A DNA stretch of 28,799 bases, from the NCBI GenBank assembly GCA_021797415.1, contig JAJZZT010000240.1, forward strand, positions 1-28,799, read 5' to 3'. This document shows, in pieces, positions 8,319 through 15,849 of this stretch (position 1 is its first letter; the number at the start of each line of letters is the position of its first letter). Both the position numbers and the translations under genes were made by a program. Origin of the DNA: Bacillota bacterium (lineage in GTDB: Bacteria; Bacillota; Bacilli; Alicyclobacillales; SLC66). Below the pieces are notes generated by a model that saw only the letters and a list, made by a program, of their open reading frames with translations, did no database searches and was not told where the DNA came from.

Positions 8319-10694
8319 GTGCTTCCAAAATCGGCCGTGGGCAACCTGTATCTGTATCCCAATCAAACCTTGGCGGTCTATCGTCTCCCGCAGCTCCCCT
8401 ATGAATTTCAAGCCGAATCGGTTCAACGCGCGGTCTACCAGCAGATGGCGATCTTTGTCCAGCAGTATAAAGGGAAAGCGCAGGTCATCGCCTTGACGCG
8501 ACCGGTATCGGCGGGCGACGTGGAGAAGTCGATGGCGCCCTACAGCCGACACCCATTCTGGCACGATCACATGGAGGCGGCCAAGGGGAGTGCTGGAACG
8601 ACCAGTGTGCAGGAGCGATTCCTTCTGTTGCCCGTTCCGAAATTCGATTCGATCTGGGCGTCCGGGGAAATGAAAAAGCGGCTGCTTTCCTTCGGGAAAA
8701 AAGAAGCCCCCGAAGAACTCGCCGCGATTCGGCGCTCGGAGAAACAACTGTTTGACCGAATCCACGCCTGGATACCGGAACTGCAGCGCGCCAGCATTCG
8801 CGATCTTGAGAAAATCCTTCGCGCTCCTTATTATCGCGGATTGGCGGGTATGCCGGAAAAATGGGACGCCGCACCGACGGTGGCCCAAGGAGATGAGTTG
8901 ATCTCCTTCCCGATGGAGGCGGGCATTGCCGACGCAGTGGTGTGGGAGGACGCCTTCCGTCTGCGTATTGAACACGGCGATGGGCGGATTTCGTATCAGA
9001 CGGTGTACGGCGTGTCTCACGCGGCCAAGAGTGTGGAACCGCTCGGGGATGAGTGGGTCTATGCGCCGCTGGAGAAAGCGGGCATTCCGCTGGATATCGT
9101 CGTTCATTTCAACATTCACACGGTTCCCGTGAGCCGAACGAAAGCCGAGAAGCAAAAGGCGATTGCCAAAAATCAATTCGACGAATATGCAAAAACAGGG
9201 GATGTACCGCAAAAAATGATCGATACCGTGTTGGAAGCGGAGGAATTGGTGGCGCAAGTCGCCCGGGGCATGGCCGTGATGGAGATGCATATTCTGTTTG
9301 CCATCGGGGCGTCGTCCGCGCAGCTGCTGCAACGGTATGACGATCATTTTCGAGGGCAACTAGACGCGTGGTTTCGTCTGGCGCGCCCGCCTGGGGAAAT
9401 GCTTCGCTTGTGGCAAGCCACCTTTCCCTCTGAGAAAATGGATGGCGTCGAGAAGACATGGCGGATCCCGTGCGATCCGGCCTACCTGGCGTCGGCGGGT
9501 ATTCTGGCGACCGGAATGCTCGGCGATCCGTCGGGATTGTTGCTCGGTACGCTGGAGAACGGAAAGCCGGTCTTCGTGAATCCCTTTCGCCCGATGATGG
9601 AACTGAACCAAACGGGGACGTGGGCACTGGTGGGCGGGCTGGGTTCCGGGAAAAGTGTGCTCATGAAAAACATCACCGACATCGCCTTGCAATGGGAAGC
9701 GGTTGGCATGGTGATTTCCCCCAAACTCGATGAATACGACGGGCTATTGTCTCGCTGGAAACGCGACGCGCTGCACTTACGCTTTGGCGCCGACGCGCTG
9801 CAATTCAATCCGTTCTTATTGGGAAAAGACGCCAAGGAGTCGATGCAAATCGCGCAGGGGTTCCTGTCAGCGTTGCTCTATGTGACCACGCAGCGGCAGG
9901 ACCAAGTGGTCAGTCTCGTCCTTGGCGCGGCGCTGCGTCAGCTGTACCAAGGCAGCCGGATCACGATGGAGGGGTTTCTCGCGGTGTTGGAACAGGCAGA
10001 GACTGCTCTGGCCACGGAAGAAGAGCGCAAGAACGCGTATTTGATCCGCCGCCGGTTGGCGGATTACCGGGAAGAAGCCTTGGGAAAAACGCTTTTTGGG
10101 ACATCGAATGAGGCGCTGACCAATTGGCCGGCGCTCACGGTGGCATCAATCTATGGATTGGATTTCCCGCCGTCCGCGCTGCCGCCGTCGGAATGGTCGC
10201 CGGATCAACGTTTTGGTGCGGCGATGATTTATCTCATTGCGCAATTGGGGTTCCGGAGATTGCTCGCGTTGCCGTCGTCACAACCCAAGTTTCTGGCGGT
10301 TGATGAGGCGTGGGTGTTGCGCGGCATTCCGGAAGGCAGAGCCCTGCTCAATGCGGTCAGTTTAATGGGGCGCAGCATGAATCTCTTACTCCTCATCGCC
10401 GTACAAAATTCGGACGTGCTTCTTCCGCAGGGAGAAAGTCAAAACGACGATCTCAGTTCACAGCTTGGATGGATTTTTGTGGGAAAACTCGATTCCAAGA
10501 ATCAAATTCACCATGCGCTTCGATTGCTTCATTTGCCGGACGACGACGAGGAGATACAACGGCAATTTTCGACGTTTACGTCAGGGCGGGGATTCTTGAG
10601 AGACCCACTTGGGCGAGTCGGGGTCATCGAGGCCCATGTCTATCCTAATTCGGTACTGAAACACTATTTTGATACAACGCCGCAGAACAAATGA
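8319..10694 (+). CDS. VirB4/TraC-type conjugation ATPase
   Basis: This is a 791-residue ATPase that would power assembly or substrate transport of a type IV secretion (conjugation) machine at the inner face of the membrane. Walker A is GGLGSGKS at residues 439-446 (Lys445), followed by the VirB4-typical VISPKLDEY. Walker B is FLAVDEAW at 658-665 (Asp662, Glu663). The downstream GRSMNLLLLIAVQNSDVL and FTSGRGFLRDP stretches match the C-terminal RecA-like lobe. The first 420 residues form the poorly conserved VirB4 N-domain. GTG 8319 is directly preceded by leader copy A. No other mating-pair genes (coupling protein, VirB6/VirD4, relaxase) are present in the window, so the transfer region is either elsewhere or lost. 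It is the best evidence that this segment comes from a plasmid or integrative conjugative element. Confidence 0.88.
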   Translation: MLPKSAVGNLYLYPNQTLAVYRLPQLPYEFQAESVQRAVYQQMAIFVQQYKGKAQVIALTRPVSAGDVEKSMAPYSRHPFWHDHMEAAKGSAGTTSVQERFLLLPVPKFDSIWASGEMKKRLLSFGKKEAPEELAAIRRSEKQLFDRIHAWIPELQRASIRDLEKILRAPYYRGLAGMPEKWDAAPTVAQGDELISFPMEAGIADAVVWEDAFRLRIEHGDGRISYQTVYGVSHAAKSVEPLGDEWVYAPLEKAGIPLDIVVHFNIHTVPVSRTKAEKQKAIAKNQFDEYAKTGDVPQKMIDTVLEAEELVAQVARGMAVMEMHILFAIGASSAQLLQRYDDHFRGQLDAWFRLARPPGEMLRLWQATFPSEKMDGVEKTWRIPCDPAYLASAGILATGMLGDPSGLLLGTLENGKPVFVNPFRPMMELNQTGTWALVGGLGSGKSVLMKNITDIALQWEAVGMVISPKLDEYDGLLSRWKRDALHLRFGADALQFNPFLLGKDAKESMQIAQGFLSALLYVTTQRQDQVVSLVLGAALRQLYQGSRITMEGFLAVLEQAETALATEEERKNAYLIRRRLADYREEALGKTLFGTSNEALTNWPALTVASIYGLDFPPSALPPSEWSPDQRFGAAMIYLIAQLGFRRLLALPSSQPKFLAVDEAWVLRGIPEGRALLNAVSLMGRSMNLLLLIAVQNSDVLLPQGESQNDDLSSQLGWIFVGKLDSKNQIHHALRLLHLPDDDEEIQRQFSTFTSGRGFLRDPLGRVGVIEAHVYPNSVLKHYFDTTPQNK

Positions 10695-10702
10695 CCTTCT
10701 CG

Positions 10703-10748
10703 ATTTTCGTCCCCCGCCTTCTCTCCTAGTGAGAGGAGGTTTTTCTTT
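10703..10748 (+). promoter_or_regulatory. Recurrent leader element, copy B (HNH/AP2 gene)
   Basis: ATTTTCGTCCCCC is followed by a 9-bp stem, CCTTCTCTC (10717-10725) with GAGAGGAGG (10731-10739), with one T-G wobble and the loop ctagt. TTTTTCTTT and GTG 10749 follow. The 3' arm is the ribosome site itself (GAGGAGG), so base-pairing would hide it. The element starts eight bases after the VirB4 stop. Confidence 0.65.
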
Positions 10749-11462
10749 GTGAAGAACGAGTTTGAGAAACGCGGTGATCACTATGCGATCTTCGCCAACG
10801 GACGCGGATTGCGACACGAGATTCTGATTGATGAGACGGATTTTGAGGTGGTTGCGACGTTTCCGGGGACTTGGTATGTCTACAAGCATGGGCACACGTA
10901 CTACGCACAGATCTACGTTCGTGATATGGACAGCAAGTCGATCATCGCGCTGATGCATCGAGTCATTCTAAATCCGCCCGGTGATCGGGAAGTCGATCAT
11001 CGAAACCACGACGGTCTCGACAATCGGCGCAAGAACATTCGCATTGCTACGCGCGGAGAAAACGGTCGCAATGCCAAGAATAATGTGGAGCGCCAATCCG
11101 AAGTGAACGGTGTGTCATGGCATGCAAAGCGAAACGTGTGGGAAGTGCGGTTTTGGGTAGATGGTCGATACCAGTATTTCGCCAGCTTCCAGGATCAGAT
11201 TGTGGCCGAGGCTGTCGCCTTTATGTATCAAGAGACGGGGAAACGCATCCGCTGGTTGAATCCTCGCGGTCTTTCGGACGGAGTATATTGGAACGCTCAG
11301 TGTCAAGCATGGCGAGCACAACTGTGGATGAACGGCAAACAGGTCCATCTCGGTTGCTTCGATATCTGGCTCGAAGCACACGCCGCGGTCTGTATGTTTC
11401 GAGAGACGGGCATGCGCGTCAAATGCAGCAGAAAGCGTCGCCATGAGGAGATGACAGCGTGA
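10749..11462 (+). CDS. HNH homing-type endonuclease with two AP2-like repeats
   Basis: The product has 237 residues. The core HNH nuclease motif spans about residues 68-100: HRVILNPPGDREVDHRNHDGLDNRRKNIR, the usual H...DH...N...NL/R arrangement of free-standing homing enzymes. It is followed by NGRNAKNN and two AP2-like DNA-binding repeats: GVSWHAKRNVWEVRF...F (about 120-158) and GVYWNAQCQAWRAQL...F (about 178-217). Such proteins nick or cut DNA and are common selfish passengers in phages and plasmids. GTG 10749 directly follows leader copy B. The gene is not inside an intron or another gene, so it is an intergenic insertion between virB4 and the AAA gene. Confidence in the family is high; its target is unknown. 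Confidence 0.88.
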   Translation: MKNEFEKRGDHYAIFANGRGLRHEILIDETDFEVVATFPGTWYVYKHGHTYYAQIYVRDMDSKSIIALMHRVILNPPGDREVDHRNHDGLDNRRKNIRIATRGENGRNAKNNVERQSEVNGVSWHAKRNVWEVRFWVDGRYQYFASFQDQIVAEAVAFMYQETGKRIRWLNPRGLSDGVYWNAQCQAWRAQLWMNGKQVHLGCFDIWLEAHAAVCMFRETGMRVKCSRKRRHEEMTA

Positions 11463-11560
11463 ACCCACTGATCAAGTGGGACGTCGGCAACCACCGTTCT
11501 TAGTGAAAGATATTTTGGTAGCATCCATCAGAAACGAGTGTCGTTAATCGGAAAACAGGG

Positions 11561-11566
11561 TATAAT
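11561..11566 (+). promoter_or_regulatory. Consensus -10 box upstream of the AAA ATPase gene
   Basis: A perfect TATAAT lies 29 bases before the ATG at 11596, in an A/T-rich stretch. The -35 region (TGTCGT near 11539) is poor, so activation or a weak promoter is possible. AGGAAGG at 11582-11588 is the ribosome site. Confidence 0.45.
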
Positions 11567-11595
11567 AAATATAAAAAATCGAGGAAGGCCAGATT

Positions 11596-12747
11596 ATGTA
11601 CAATCCGTTTAACCCGAATTTGCCGGCGGATGCACGCTTTTTTGCGAATCGAAAGGAATACATCGAACGCTTTGAACGGCTGATCCTGCCCAGTTACGAC
11701 CAGGATAGTGCGGGCGTGCGCAATGTGGCGATTATCGGTCCCTGGGGGATTGGCAAAACCAGTTTGGCTTATTATCTGAAGGTGATTTTAGAAAAACAGA
11801 AGGCGCCAGTGGTTCCCGTCTACATCAGTTGCACGACCGGGTATGGCTCACTGTACAATCTGGCGCAACGCATGGTGTCCAGCATCGTGGAAACGGTGGC
11901 CGCTCAGGGGAAATGGAAAAAACCCATTTTGGATGAGCTAAACGCTTGGCATCTTGAGATTCGAACCCCCTTTTTCACGGCTTCCCGGCAGGAAAAATCG
12001 CAAATGCAGGCGGCGAGTGTGGCCGATTTGTTGGAACGTCATCTCGGTAAACTTTGGAATGGATTTCTGAGAGAAGCGAATCTCAGTGTCATGATCGTGC
12101 TGGACGACGCACACGCCCTATTTGATCTGGATCCCAACGCCATGTTGGTCTTTCGCGCGGTTTTCCAGGACCTTCATTTGGCCGGCGCGCGATTCGGTTT
12201 GGTGGTCACCGGACAAGAAACGCTGATCAAAACCTTGCGGGAGGTAGCGGAATCCACAAGCCGTTTTTTCGAGCATTGGTCCCTTAAGGCATTTATACGG
12301 GACGACCTTCGTGATGTGGTGTCGGAACCGATTCAATACACGCACGCGGGGTTTACCGTGCAGGATGATGCGGTAGATTGGCTCATGGAAATCACGGAGG
12401 GGCATCCGTATTTTGTGTCTTTTATTTTACAGGACTGGTACGAAAGTGCCGTGTTTCATAAATTGAAAGGGATCGACCGGGAATACGCGGCGCGTACCTG
12501 GACTGAGTTGCGTGATCATCTGGAACGAGAAAAATTTGAATTCGATTGGGAACATGCGACGGTTAGTGAACGAGAATCCTTAAGAGCCATGGCACAGGAA
12601 CCTGTATGGGAGAACAAGGGCGCGATCAACACGGGGAGGTTGAATACGCTTTTGAAAAAGAACTTGATTGCTCGTTTAGAACGCGGGACGTACGAATTGT
12701 ACCATCCCTTGTTTCGGGACTTTGTCTTGCGAACGAAATTCGGTTGA
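11596..12747 (+). CDS. AAA-family ATPase (ORC/Cdc6-like, AAA_16 type)
   Basis: This is a 383-residue P-loop ATPase. It begins with NPFNP....FFANRKEYIERFERL, the typical opening of this group. Walker A is GPWGIGKT at residues 48-55 and Walker B is MIVLDDAHAL with Asp170/Asp171. Sensor-1-like residues lie in FGLVVTGQETL. A winged-helix C-terminus follows (TEGHPYFVSFILQDW, then GAINTGRLNTLLKKNLIARLERGTYELYHPLFRDFVL). Relatives include archaeal-type ATPases of plasmids and STAND-like regulators. A role in plasmid partition, replication or gene regulation is possible but not shown. It has its own -10 box and normal ribosome site, without the recurrent leader. The downstream nucleotidyltransferase is 60-85 bases away. 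Confidence 0.8.
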   Translation: MYNPFNPNLPADARFFANRKEYIERFERLILPSYDQDSAGVRNVAIIGPWGIGKTSLAYYLKVILEKQKAPVVPVYISCTTGYGSLYNLAQRMVSSIVETVAAQGKWKKPILDELNAWHLEIRTPFFTASRQEKSQMQAASVADLLERHLGKLWNGFLREANLSVMIVLDDAHALFDLDPNAMLVFRAVFQDLHLAGARFGLVVTGQETLIKTLREVAESTSRFFEHWSLKAFIRDDLRDVVSEPIQYTHAGFTVQDDAVDWLMEITEGHPYFVSFILQDWYESAVFHKLKGIDREYAARTWTELRDHLEREKFEFDWEHATVSERESLRAMAQEPVWENKGAINTGRLNTLLKKNLIARLERGTYELYHPLFRDFVLRTKFG

Positions 12748-12807
12748 ACGCTTGCCGGATCGCCGAGAGGTGCAAACGGAAATCAGAAATATGGAGAAGG
12801 AGCTCGC

Positions 12808-13119
12808 GTGGTTATCGGAACAGGCGAAGTCATGAAAGTCGTACAGGCGTATTCAGAACAACTGAAAACCGTCATGGCGGTCGATCAAGTGTGGGTGGCC
12901 GGATCGCGGATACGCGGAAATGCCACAAAAGAGAGCGATGTGGATGTGGCCGTCTTTTCCGCCGAATACGGCACGGATTACCAAGGCGCCGTCACCAAAG
13001 TCTACCGCGTTCTTGACCGGTGACTCTTCCCCTATGATCTGGAGATTCGAGGGGTTGGTCTCAAGGGGCACTCGTCCATGATGGAGGAAATCAAACACAC
13101 CGGCATCCGGGTTGTTTGA
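12808..13119 (+). pseudogene. Nucleotidyltransferase-domain protein interrupted by an in-frame TGA
   Basis: The translation VWVAGSRIRGNATKESDVDVAVF carries the Pol-beta-like NTase signature G-S-x-x-x-G...S-D-x-D, with the two catalytic aspartates. A TGA at 13021-13023 stops it after 71 codons. The same frame then continues LFPYDLEIRGVGLKGHSSMMEEIKHTGIRVV to TGA 13117, which matches the usual third-strand Asp/Glu segment and the EEI...TGI tail of these proteins. So a point mutation truncates the fold. GTG 12808 follows AAGGAG at 12797-12802; ATG 12832 is an alternative that overlaps a 27-codon frame (12752-12835) in ATGA. MNT-type antitoxins and aminoglycoside transferases share this fold. No HEPN toxin partner is visible nearby. 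Confidence 0.7.
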
Positions 13120-13150
13120 GGGCTCTGCCTGCCTGACATCTTTGAGGATG

Positions 13151-13199
13151 TTTTGTCCCCCAATCCCCCTCCTTGTGAAAAACGAGGAGGGGGATTTTT
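13151..13199 (+). promoter_or_regulatory. Recurrent leader element, copy C (SWIM-amidoligase gene)
   Basis: TTTTGTCCCCC (13151-13161) precedes a perfect 11-bp stem, ATCCCCCTCCT (13163-13173) with AGGAGGGGGAT (13185-13195). TTTT and the ATG start at 13200 follow. The whole ribosome site (AGGAGGGGG) is locked in the 3' arm. Upstream, ACATC-tttga-GGATGT forms a small extra hairpin that ends in the first U-tract. Confidence 0.7.
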
Positions 13200-14984
13200 A
13201 TGCCGGTTCCTTGCCGCATCTGTACCCGCCCACTTCGCGCGCCCATCTCTGTGATGGCAGGCGTTGGTCCGGTCTGTCTTAAACGCCAGCGAAATCAGAT
13301 GCAAAGCCTGACGAACTCTTTGCTGCGCAGCGACGAGGTACGAAACCTGATTCGCAATGGGCGCGTGAGCATGAACCAAGTGGATGCCTTGCAAGCGAGG
13401 GCCAGAACCCAAAGTGCCGCGGCGTTTGACGCCGAAGCCATGGCGGAGGATCGACGCCTGTTTTTTCAGCTCTATGGCATGAGCCATGCGGAAATGGAAA
13501 TATTGTCGGATGAAATTGTACGCACGACGTATCGGGAACGCCGCCGCGCCGTGCGTCCGACACGAGAGCCAATATTGGTGGATGTGGGATCCTCGACACA
13601 GGGCGAATCTTCCGAGGTTACTGTGGAGTGGGTTACGGGCCATGCGGCGATCACGCACTCAGGATCGGGAAATGACTACGTGGTGACACCGGAGTCATGC
13701 ACGTGCCAGCACTTTTTGTATCGGGTTCGTTCGCATCCGGAGCGCTATCCGAACGGATGCCGTCATATGCAGGCTTTAAACTTGGCTCAACAAACCATTA
13801 CCCAACGACGCGAAGACACATCGCAGACGATTCGGACGACGCAACCCGCTCAATCAGCGGAATCCGTTCGATCGCAGACACCCGCACATCTCGAACAGAC
13901 GACGGAGAGAGTGCAGCCGCAAAATCCGCCTCGGGTCCGTCCGCTCTTTGCGACCGCGAACTTAACGGACGACGCAATGCGCGAAGAGATCCTGGATACT
14001 TGGCGCGAAACCCGCGCCTTTGACGGTGTGTGGATGATGGATGACGACGCTGCGTTCCGGCGGCTGCTCGAAGAGGCGGAGGGCGAATGGAACCTGCTGA
14101 CGGACGGTTCGGCGCTCGGCGGGACGGGGAACACGTTTGGCGTCGAGTTTGAAATGGTGTTTGGGAGCGGTTCGGATGCGTCGTCGGCGATTCAAGAATT
14201 GTACGCCGACGGGCTTTCGCAATCTGCACAACAGGTCGGGTATCACGCGACACAGCGTTCGGGGTTCTGGATTCCCACGCGCGATGGTTCCTTAAGCGGT
14301 GGATACGGCGTGGAATTCGTATCGCCTGTCTTGCTGGATCGTCCAGAAGACTGGGAGCAGGTGGCGCGTGTCCTGGAGGTGGCCCGGCGGCACGGGGCGA
14401 CGGTCAACAACACCTGCGGCACGCACACGAACATCGGAACCGGGCCCATGGACTCGCGGACATTTAATTGGCAACGGCTTGCGCGGGCGGGACTCGGCCA
14501 CGAACGGTCGCTGTACCGCATCGGCGGTGCGAATAGCGATCAATATCGCACGAACGGGCAACCAGGCCGTCACCGCGGCACACACTACGCCGCGCCGTTT
14601 GGGAACGACATTCAGATTGGCGAAAACACAGACGCTGTAACGGCCCGGCGCCGTATCGGCAACAACAGTCGCTACACCCTGTTCAATTGCACGCATGACG
14701 GACGGATCGAGATGCGGTACCCGAATGCGACGCTCGACGTGCGTCAGGCGCAAGCGCAAGTGATTGTCGCCAATGCGATGGTTCACCAGGCGGCGGTCAT
14801 TAAGCGAAACATGCCTCAGGATCGTACGACGCCGGTTTTAAGCGATCGCGCCAACCAGTGCCGTTTGCGGGAGCCGTCCAGTATGGTGACGGAAGAGAGA
14901 GCGTTCCGTCGGTTTCTGGACTTTCTCGGTACGCCGCTTGAGCGAAGGGCGGCAGCGTGGCTGTACACGCGCGGGCGGGTCTAA
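13200..14984 (+). CDS. Putative amidoligase with N-terminal zinc finger and SWIM domain
   Basis: The product has 594 residues in three parts. Residues 4-27 have a small zinc-finger pattern (CRIC...GVGPVC). Residues about 145-195 form a SWIM zinc finger: C167-x-C169-x17-C187-x-H189. After a Gln/Thr-rich linker, residues about 308-560 form an Amidoligase_2-like domain with the landmarks GVEFEMVF, GVEFVSPVL, CGTHTNIGTG and FNCTHDGRIEMRYPNATLD. This family belongs to the glutamine-synthetase-like ATP-dependent COOH-NH2 ligases. It is thought to form amide (isopeptide or gamma-glutamyl) bonds on a peptide or protein. In Firmicutes it is known to sit next to AIG2-like cyclotransferases, exactly as here. 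The start at ATG 13200 lies straight after leader copy C. The substrate is unknown. Confidence 0.82.
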   Translation: MPVPCRICTRPLRAPISVMAGVGPVCLKRQRNQMQSLTNSLLRSDEVRNLIRNGRVSMNQVDALQARARTQSAAAFDAEAMAEDRRLFFQLYGMSHAEMEILSDEIVRTTYRERRRAVRPTREPILVDVGSSTQGESSEVTVEWVTGHAAITHSGSGNDYVVTPESCTCQHFLYRVRSHPERYPNGCRHMQALNLAQQTITQRREDTSQTIRTTQPAQSAESVRSQTPAHLEQTTERVQPQNPPRVRPLFATANLTDDAMREEILDTWRETRAFDGVWMMDDDAAFRRLLEEAEGEWNLLTDGSALGGTGNTFGVEFEMVFGSGSDASSAIQELYADGLSQSAQQVGYHATQRSGFWIPTRDGSLSGGYGVEFVSPVLLDRPEDWEQVARVLEVARRHGATVNNTCGTHTNIGTGPMDSRTFNWQRLARAGLGHERSLYRIGGANSDQYRTNGQPGRHRGTHYAAPFGNDIQIGENTDAVTARRRIGNNSRYTLFNCTHDGRIEMRYPNATLDVRQAQAQVIVANAMVHQAAVIKRNMPQDRTTPVLSDRANQCRLREPSSMVTEERAFRRFLDFLGTPLERRAAAWLYTRGRV

Positions 14985-14986
14985 TA

Positions 14987-15015
14987 TTGACAAAAAGAAA
15001 AGTAAATATTATTCT
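14987..15015 (+). promoter_or_regulatory. Sigma-A promoter for the Cys-rich protein gene
   Basis: TTGACA at 14987-14992, a 17-base A-rich spacer and TATTCT at 15010-15015 form a good promoter. It begins just after the amidoligase stop. A near-duplicate lies at 16689-16717. Confidence 0.7.
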
Positions 15016-15031
15016 AAAAACAACATTACGT

Positions 15032-15062
15032 CAAGGCCGACCGTTAGAAACGGTCAGCCTTG
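15032..15062 (+). promoter_or_regulatory. Leader hairpin before the Cys-rich protein gene
   Basis: CAAGGC (15032-15037) and GACCG (15039-15043) pair with CGGTC (15051-15055) and GCCTTG (15057-15062), leaving one C/A mismatch and a 7-base loop. It starts near the predicted transcript start and has no U-run, so it is a structured 5' leader, not a terminator. The ribosome site GAAGGGG follows at 15068. Confidence 0.55.
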
Positions 15063-15082
15063 GATGTGAAGGGGTGAATTTC

Positions 15083-15757
15083 TTGAAAATGAACTTCGAT
15101 TACGAGGAGAATCTGCGATTCGTCCCGGAAGGCGAGAAACCGACACGGGATTTTGTGATTGTGGATGAGCGCGGCCAGCATTTTGAGAGCGATGATCCAC
15201 ACTGCCTGTTTGACATCGTGTGCGAACGCAATTTCTTCGATTGCCGCGACTATCCAACCCTTGGTTTTATGCTCTTGAAACGGCTGAAAACGGAAGCGTT
15301 GAACCTGTCGATGCAGGGGGTCTACGCTCAGGTATACGACGCGAATGGCCTGATCTTCGATGCAATGGCGCCGACCGCTGAGTTTGAAAATCCGACTGAT
15401 CCGGTGATTCTTGACGGATGGGATGCGCATACGGTACTAATGTCCCTGATTCAAACCGGGCAATACAAGGTGTTTGAGAAGGTGCCTTGGCTCACGGGTA
15501 AACCGGGTCATCTTGGCTGCGCGGATTGCGCGTTCTTTCAAGACGGGCGCTGCTCCAATTGGTGGAACATTCAGAGTCAGGGGACGAACTGGGAGAGCGC
15601 CTGCGCGTACGCCGCTTCGGGACGGTATCCCGACTACGTGGAGGCGACACCCGAGAGACTGGCGGATCCGACGTACAAGAATGCGTGGGTGCCGATCGCA
15701 GAGCGCACGGACGAGATGGAAGGTGCGTGGCGTAGCGCGACGGACAGTAAGCAATAG
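15083..15757 (+). CDS. Hypothetical protein with a four-cysteine cluster, in the amidoligase cluster
   Basis: The protein has about 224 residues and no recognised family. The start is TTG 15083, eight bases after GAAGGGG (15068-15074); ATG 15089 is the alternative. The N-terminal half is mixed alpha/beta (FVIVDERGQHFESDDPHCLFDIVCERNFF...). The C-terminal third has C-x2-C...C...C: LGCADCAFFQDGRCSNWW followed by WESACAYAASGRYPDY, which looks like a metal- or Fe-S-binding knuckle. No signal peptide or membrane segment is seen. It has its own promoter and leader hairpin and lies between the amidoligase and the cyclotransferase, so it may be the modified substrate, an adaptor or an accessory enzyme. 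That role is inference from position alone. Confidence 0.7.
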   Translation: MKMNFDYEENLRFVPEGEKPTRDFVIVDERGQHFESDDPHCLFDIVCERNFFDCRDYPTLGFMLLKRLKTEALNLSMQGVYAQVYDANGLIFDAMAPTAEFENPTDPVILDGWDAHTVLMSLIQTGQYKVFEKVPWLTGKPGHLGCADCAFFQDGRCSNWWNIQSQGTNWESACAYAASGRYPDYVEATPERLADPTYKNAWVPIAERTDEMEGAWRSATDSKQ

Positions 15758-15788
15758 GTTTCGCGATAGGTTTCGCAATAGGTTTCGC
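15753..15788 (+). repeat. Three tandem 12-bp repeats carrying repeated in-frame stops
   Basis: Units (A/G)ATAGGTTTCGC occur at 15753, 15765 and 15777; a fourth, diverged unit (AATCGGCTGCGC) forms the left arm of the next hairpin. Because 12 is a multiple of three, the TAG of the Cys-rich protein is repeated in frame at 15755, 15767 and 15779. Slippage expansion at the gene's stop codon is the simplest explanation. Confidence 0.85.
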
Positions 15789-15790
15789 AA

Positions 15791-15822
15791 TCGGCTGCGC
15801 TGAGCCATATCGGCGCAGCCGA
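15791..15822 (+). promoter_or_regulatory. 10-bp perfect hairpin in the leader of the cyclotransferase gene
   Basis: TCGGCTGCGC (15791-15800) pairs perfectly with GCGCAGCCGA (15813-15822) around a 12-base loop. It is followed by A-rich DNA and AGAGAGGGG, not by a U-run. It may separate expression of the two genes or stabilise the cyclotransferase message. Confidence 0.5.
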
Positions 15823-15849
15823 CAAAACAAAAAGAGAGGGGCGAGCACC

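Noticed and set aside
8157..9359. Minus-strand open frame (400 codons) opposite the virB4-like gene
   Set aside because: No family features, and it runs antisense through the VirB4 N-domain and leader copy A.
13021..13023. TGA in the nucleotidyltransferase gene as selenocysteine
   Set aside because: No SECIS-like stem follows it at the right place, the family has no Cys/Sec here, and a nonsense mutation is simpler.
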